A stretch of DNA of 64,000 nucleotides from Micromonospora lupini (lineage in GTDB: Bacteria > Actinomycetota > Actinomycetes > Mycobacteriales > Micromonosporaceae). The notes below the pieces were generated by a model. It saw nothing but the letters and a program-made list of their open reading frames with translations. It was not told the DNA's origin and searched no databases. The DNA lies in assembly GCF_026342015.1 (NCBI RefSeq), contig NZ_JAPENL010000002.1:2671001-2735000 (forward strand). Direction: 5' to 3'. Positions 60,132-64,000 of this stretch are shown piece after piece (the stretch's first letter is position 1; every line of letters starts with the position of its first letter). The position numbers were made by a program, and so were the translations under genes.

Positions 60132-60611
60132 TCAGCGGCGGGCGGCGGGGCGGGCCGGCTGGGTGTGCTCCATCGCCCGCTGCACCGCCCGGTAGATCTG
60201 ACCGAAGCGCAGCGCGTCGCCGGTCTGCAGCAACCGCACCGGTTGCCCCCGCCAGCGTGCCCAGATCTCCAGGTGCCGGCTGCCCCTGGCGTACGAGCGG
60301 TCCAGGTGTTCGAAGAGGAAGTCGGCGACCGGGCCGACGGCCAGCCCGACCAGCACCGAGGCGCCGACGATCGCGATCGTCACGGTGGGGGAGCGGTGCA
60401 GCCAGACGGCCAGGCCGATGCCGAGCACGGCCGCGACCAGCGGGCCGGCCAGCGCGGCGCCGAGCGCGCCCCGCCCGACAAGCACCCGCCAGGAGCGGCT
60501 GCCCCGGCGGTGCCAGACCATGGTGATCTCGGCGAGCGAGTAGTTGCGGCCGTCGACCCGGACGGCGGTGGAGGTGACCTGCACCGACCTGTCGTCGTAA
60601 TACGTGATCAT
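60132..60611 (-). CDS. DUF6232 family membrane protein, copy B
   Basis: 159 residues, ATG start. Same layout as copy A: YYDDRSVQVTSTAVRVDGRN, EITMVWHRRG, two helices (about 46-70 and 76-98), LDRSYARGSRHLEIW and LLQTGDALRFGQIYRAVQRAM. The pairs of membrane helices differ most, while the cytoplasmic ends are conserved, suggesting a shared interaction through the tail. Upstream of copy A by 68 nt on the same strand. Confidence 0.82.
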   Translation of the reverse strand: MITYYDDRSVQVTSTAVRVDGRNYSLAEITMVWHRRGSRSWRVLVGRGALGAALAGPLVAAVLGIGLAVWLHRSPTVTIAIVGASVLVGLAVGPVADFLFEHLDRSYARGSRHLEIWARWRGQPVRLLQTGDALRFGQIYRAVQRAMEHTQPARPAARR

Positions 60612-60709
60612 GGCTGGACTCCCGCCCGCGGGGCTGACACCACACTACTTACCCCAACGAGCCGGGTCGTAAGGTTGGCACGCGACTTCGACGAGGAAGT
60701 GAGGGCAGC

Positions 60710-61483
60710 GTGGGCGAGTTCGTTCGGCTGGAGACCACTGACGGCATCGGTACGATCCGGCTGGAGCGGCCGCCGATGAACGCGCTCAACACCCAGGTGC
60801 AGGAGGAGTTGCGCGCCGCCGCGACGGCCGCCACCGCCGACCCCGAGGTCCGTGCCGTCATCGTGTACGGCGGGGAGAAGGTCTTCGCCGCCGGGGCGGA
60901 CATCAAGCAGATGGCCGAGATGTCCTACGTGGACATGGCCGAGCGGGCCGCGAACCTGTCCAGCGCCCTCGGCGCGATCGCGCGGATCCCCAAGCCGGTG
61001 GTGGCGGCGATCACCGGGTATGCCCTCGGCGGTGGCTGCGAGCTGGCGCTGGCCTGCGACTGGCGGGTGGTTGCCGAGGACGCCAAGCTCGGTCAGCCGG
61101 AGATCAAGCTGGGCGTCATCCCCGGCGCGGGTGGCACCCAGCGACTGGCCCGCCTGGTCGGGCCGGCGCGCGCGAAGGACCTGATCATGTCGGGGCGGAT
61201 GGTGGACGCGCAGGAGGCGCTGCGGATCGGCCTGGCCGACCGGGTCGTACCGGCCGCCGAGGTGTACGACGCGGCAGTCGCGCTCGTCACGCCGTACCTC
61301 AGGGGGCCTGTGCAGGCGCTGCGCGCGGCGAAGCTGGCTGTCGACGGCGGCCTGGACATGGATCTGAACTCGGGCCTGGCGTGGGAGAGCCAGCTCTTCG
61401 CGGCGCTGTTCGCGACAGACGACAGGCGCGAGGGCATGGCGGCGTTCGTCGAGAAGCGCAAGCCTGACTTCACCGGCCGCTGA
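60710..61483 (+). CDS. Enoyl-CoA hydratase
   Basis: 257 residues, GTG start. Crotonase fold with both catalytic glutamates in place: Glu111 in GGGCELALACDW and Glu131 in LGQPEIKLGVIPGAGGTQR; oxyanion loop KVFAAGADIKQM (about 57-68). Acts in the cytoplasm, probably in fatty-acid beta-oxidation. The acetolactate-synthase-like gene follows on the same strand after 93 nt. Confidence 0.95.
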   Translation: MGEFVRLETTDGIGTIRLERPPMNALNTQVQEELRAAATAATADPEVRAVIVYGGEKVFAAGADIKQMAEMSYVDMAERAANLSSALGAIARIPKPVVAAITGYALGGGCELALACDWRVVAEDAKLGQPEIKLGVIPGAGGTQRLARLVGPARAKDLIMSGRMVDAQEALRIGLADRVVPAAEVYDAAVALVTPYLRGPVQALRAAKLAVDGGLDMDLNSGLAWESQLFAALFATDDRREGMAAFVEKRKPDFTGR

Positions 61484-61576
61484 CGCCCGGTCCGGCGGTG
61501 AACCGAGAACGGTTCACATTATGCCTACCGGCCAGTAGCGTGGGGCTTCGATCATGAGCGACGAAGAGGAGCGGCG

Positions 61577-63199
61577 ATGACGGAGCGGATCGAGGGTCAC
61601 GGCGGAGAGCTGGCCCTCGCGGCACTACGCGCGCACGGCGTACGGGAGATGTTCACGCTGTCCGGCGGGCACGTCTTCCCGCTGTACGACGCCGCGCACA
61701 AGGCCGACTTCCCGATCTACGACGTCCGGCACGAGCAGTCCGCGGTCTTCGCCGCCGAGGCGGTGGCCAAGCTCCAGCGCCGTCCCGGCCTCGCCGTGCT
61801 CACCGCCGGCCCCGGCGTCACCAACGGCATCTCGGGCATGACAAGCGCCTTCTTCAACGCCTCCCCGGTGCTGGTGCTCGGTGGCCGGGCGCCCGCCTTC
61901 CGTTGGGGGTCGGGCAGCCTCCAGGAGATGGACCACCTGCCGCTTGTCGCCCCGGTCACCAAGCACGCCGAGACGGTGTTCAGCACCGACGACATCCCGC
62001 GCGCGGTGGACGCCGCCCTCACCGCCGCGCTCACCCCGCACCGGGGCCCGGTCTTCCTGGACTTCCCGCTGGAGACTGTCTTCTCGGTCGCCGACGCCGA
62101 CCTGCCCGCGCCGTCCGGCGTCGACGCCGTCGAACCGGACCCGGACGAGGTCGGCCGGGCCGCGAGCCTGATCGCCGGCGCGCAGCGGCCGGTCATCATC
62201 GCCGGCTCGGACGTGTACGCGGGCGACGCGGTCGCCGCCCTGCGCGAGGCCGCCGAGGCGCTTCAGGTGCCGGTCTTCACCAACGGGATGGGCCGCGGCT
62301 CGCTGCCGCCGGAGCACCCCCTCGCCTTCGCCAAGGCCCGCCGCGCCGCGCTCTCCGGCGCCGACGTCGTCGTCGTCGTCGGCACGCCGCTTGACTTCCG
62401 GCTCAGCTTCGGTGACTTCGGCGACGCCAAGGTGGTGCACATCGTCGACGCGCCAAGCCAGCGCGCCACGCACGTGCAGCCGGCCGTCGCCCCCGCCGGT
62501 GACCTGCGCCTGATCCTCTCCGCGCTTGCCGACCACGCCGGTGACCGGGCCGACCACAGCGACTGGATCGCCGACCTGCGCACCGCCGAGGACGCAGCCC
62601 GCGCCCGCGACGCGGCCGAGATGGCCGCCGAGACCGACCCGATCCGGCCGGCCCGCGTCTACGGCGAGCTGCGCCGGGCGCTCGCCCCCGACGCGATCAC
62701 CATCGGTGACGGCGGCGACTTCGTCTCGTACGCCGGTCGGTACCTGGAGCCCGCGCAGCCCGGCACCTGGCTGGACCCGGGCCCGTACGGCTGCCTGGGC
62801 ACCGGCATGGGTTACGCGATGGGCGCCCGGGTCAGCCACCCGGACCGGCAGATCTGCGTGCTGATGGGCGACGGCGCGGCCGGGTTCTCGCTGATGGACG
62901 TCGAGTCACTGGTCCGGCAGAAGCTGCCGGTGGTGATCGTCGTCGGCAACAACGGCATCTGGGGGTTGGAGAAGCACCCGATGCGGGCCATGTACGGCTA
63001 CGATGTCGCCGCCGACCTCCAGCCCGAGCTGCGCTACGACTCGGTGGTCAGCGCGCTTGGCGGCGCGGGGGAGACGGTCGCGAAGGCCGCCGACCTTCAG
63101 CCGGCCCTGCAGCGGGCGTTCGACGCCGGAGTGCCGTACCTGGTGAACGTGCTCACCGACCCGACCGACGCGTACCCCCGCTCGTCGAACCTGGCCTGA
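61577..63199 (+). CDS. ThDP-dependent enzyme, acetolactate synthase large-subunit-like
   Basis: 540 residues, ATG start. Catalytic Glu53 in VRHEQSA, central cofactor domain, and the ThDP/Mg site MGDGAAGFSLMDVESLV near 430 ending in VVGNNGIWGLEK. Overall like IlvB/IlvG, but no ilvN or ilvC follows and it is slightly short, so it may serve another 2-oxoacid decarboxylation or carboligation such as the catabolic or oxalyl-CoA type. Downstream of enoyl-CoA hydratase. Confidence 0.9.
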   Translation: MTERIEGHGGELALAALRAHGVREMFTLSGGHVFPLYDAAHKADFPIYDVRHEQSAVFAAEAVAKLQRRPGLAVLTAGPGVTNGISGMTSAFFNASPVLVLGGRAPAFRWGSGSLQEMDHLPLVAPVTKHAETVFSTDDIPRAVDAALTAALTPHRGPVFLDFPLETVFSVADADLPAPSGVDAVEPDPDEVGRAASLIAGAQRPVIIAGSDVYAGDAVAALREAAEALQVPVFTNGMGRGSLPPEHPLAFAKARRAALSGADVVVVVGTPLDFRLSFGDFGDAKVVHIVDAPSQRATHVQPAVAPAGDLRLILSALADHAGDRADHSDWIADLRTAEDAARARDAAEMAAETDPIRPARVYGELRRALAPDAITIGDGGDFVSYAGRYLEPAQPGTWLDPGPYGCLGTGMGYAMGARVSHPDRQICVLMGDGAAGFSLMDVESLVRQKLPVVIVVGNNGIWGLEKHPMRAMYGYDVAADLQPELRYDSVVSALGGAGETVAKAADLQPALQRAFDAGVPYLVNVLTDPTDAYPRSSNLA

Positions 63200-63207
63200 G
63201 TCGCACC

Positions 63208-63242
63208 CGCCGCCGCCGTCGCCCCTCGCGGGCGCGGCGGCG
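63208..63242 (+). terminator. Possible hairpin after the acetolactate-synthase-like gene
   Basis: Nine-bp arms CGCCGCCGC / GCGGCGGCG (63208-63216, 63234-63242) with an inner GTCGCCC...GGGC pairing, 8 nt after the stop. Confidence 0.45.
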
Positions 63243-63273
63243 CGGCGTCTTCCCGCAGCTAAATAGGCGGAAT

Positions 63274-63322
63274 GTCAGCGTCGGCCGTCGTAACGTCAGC
63301 GCGGGAACGGCGGGATGTCAGC
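63274..63322 (+). promoter_or_regulatory. Three GTCAGC direct repeats at 21-22-bp steps
   Basis: GTCAGC occurs at 63274-63279, 63295-63300 and 63317-63322, about two helical turns apart, 48-96 bp before the ABC ATPase start. The extended forms are ATGTCAGC, ACGTCAGC and ATGTCAGC. Looks like a multi-site activator or repressor region. Confidence 0.4.
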
Positions 63323-63369
63323 CCTGTCGCCCATGGTGGTGTCATCACCCGCAGACGACAGGAGTTGCG

Positions 63370-64000
63370 ATGGACCACGCGATCCGCGCCGAGGGTCTGG
63401 TGCGGCGTTTCGGCGCCACCACCGCCCTCGCCGGAGTTGATCTGGCGGTCCCCACGGGGACGGTCTTCGGTCTGCTCGGGCCGAACGGCGCCGGCAAGAC
63501 CACTGCGGTACGGGTGCTCGCCACCCTGCTGCGCGCCGACGAGGGACATGCCACGGTGGGCGGGTTCGACGTGGTCCGCGACGCTCACCGCGTGCGTCAG
63601 CTCATCGGTCTCACCGGCCAGTACGCCTCGGTCGACGAGACCCTGACCGGCGCGGAGAACCTGCTGCTGATCGGGCGGTTGCTCGGGCTCGGTCGGGCCG
63701 ACGCCAAGCGGCGGGGCCGGCAACTGCTCGACGACTTCGGGCTCAGCGACGCCGCCGACCGGGCCGTGAAGACGTTCTCCGGCGGGATGCGGCGGCGCCT
63801 GGACCTCGCCGCCAGCCTGGTGGGTCGGCCGCAGGTGCTGTTCCTCGACGAGCCGACCACGGGTCTGGACCCGCGCAGCCGCAACGACCTGTGGGACATC
63901 GTCCGCACGCTTGTCGCGGACGGGGTGACGGTGCTGCTCACCACCCAGTACCTGGAGGAGGCCGACCAGCTCGCCGGTGAGATCGCCGTGGTCGACCACG
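63370..64000 (+). CDS. DrrA-like ABC exporter ATPase (3' end beyond window)
   Basis: 210 codons visible; ATG at 63370 with AGGAG six bases upstream. Walker A GPNGAGKTT near 37, FSGGMRRRLDLAASLVGRPQVLFLDEPTTGLDPRSR giving signature and Walker B in order (about 137-160), and LLTTQYLEEADQLA, the QYLEEAD pattern of daunorubicin-resistance (DrrA) ATPases. A permease gene is expected just beyond the window. Likely drug or metabolite export. Confidence 0.93.
   Translation, partial: MDHAIRAEGLVRRFGATTALAGVDLAVPTGTVFGLLGPNGAGKTTAVRVLATLLRADEGHATVGGFDVVRDAHRVRQLIGLTGQYASVDETLTGAENLLLIGRLLGLGRADAKRRGRQLLDDFGLSDAADRAVKTFSGGMRRRLDLAASLVGRPQVLFLDEPTTGLDPRSRNDLWDIVRTLVADGVTVLLTTQYLEEADQLAGEIAVVDH

Noticed and set aside
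61484..61576. T-box or attenuator before the acetolactate-synthase-like gene
   Set aside because: The gap is only 93 nt and contains no T-box sequence or leader peptide rich in Val, Ile or Leu.

Overview
The window reads as chromosomal DNA of a filamentous, spore-forming type of actinobacterium, most likely Micromonosporaceae (Micromonospora-like). This rests on the very high G+C, strong G/C preference at third codon positions, many GTG starts, tight ATGA/GTGA gene overlaps, and the gene set: LCP protein, paired L,D-transpeptidases, GlxA and ROK regulators, secreted glycosidases, and a ClpC2-type protein. I have no database hit to confirm the genus. No phage, plasmid backbone, insertion sequence or CRISPR array is visible.

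Layout. 0-6 kb: 3' part of a polyprenyl-phosphate sugar transferase facing an LCP ligase, then MOSC, secreted expansin-like and GNAT genes, a tRNA-Leu overlapping an HNH nuclease gene, and a peroxiredoxin. 6-9 kb: cobalt/nickel ECF transporter operon (cbiM, PDGLE protein, cbiQ, cbiO). 9-14.6 kb: an apparent copper/redox locus, with ECF sigma factor, MauE-like, DsbA-like and membrane protein genes facing a CopC-CopD fusion and a YcnI protein. 14.7-21 kb: membrane protein, GT87 mannosyltransferase-like protein, oligoribonuclease, tRNA-His, and two L,D-transpeptidase lipoproteins. 21.2-31.3 kb: a 10.1-kb segment bracketed by two identical tRNA-Lys(CUU) genes, holding a serine hydrolase, a TetR/SDR pair, a 29-nt tandem repeat, a large secreted GH3 enzyme, a beta-helix/ricin-lectin protein and a DUF6582 protein.

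31.3-44.5 kb: a gene-poor stretch, a TetR regulator with a 14-serine tract next to a quinone-oxidoreductase gene, MBL hydrolase, secreted metalloprotease, FUSC protein, VOC protein, GH15, DUF72, a glycosyltransferase and a ClpC2-like HTH/ClpN regulator. 44.5-64 kb: conserved hypotheticals, a possible PIN-toxin remnant, a membrane-protein/DCC/TetR operon under twin operators, a NagZ-type GH3 beside a ROK regulator, an ABC exporter pair, a lone ABC ATPase, ribokinase, GlxA/rhodanese, an alpha/beta hydrolase, paired DUF6232 proteins, enoyl-CoA hydratase, an acetolactate-synthase-like enzyme, and the start of a DrrA-like ABC ATPase.

Systems view. The clearest regulatory circuits readable from DNA alone are: (a) the ClpC2-like gene, whose leaderless promoter has its -35 and -10 boxes inside two matching 19-bp palindromes; (b) the 48.2-kb operon, with two TTGAAC-N2-GTTCAA operators and a TetR gene as its last member; (c) the TetR genes at 23.3 and 32.7 kb, each with an inverted repeat in the divergent promoter region; and (d) a 20-bp palindrome of LacI type ahead of the secreted GH3. 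The copper/redox locus has three predicted exported proteins whose mature N-terminus would begin with histidine, which makes it the best candidate for a poorly described metal-handling system.
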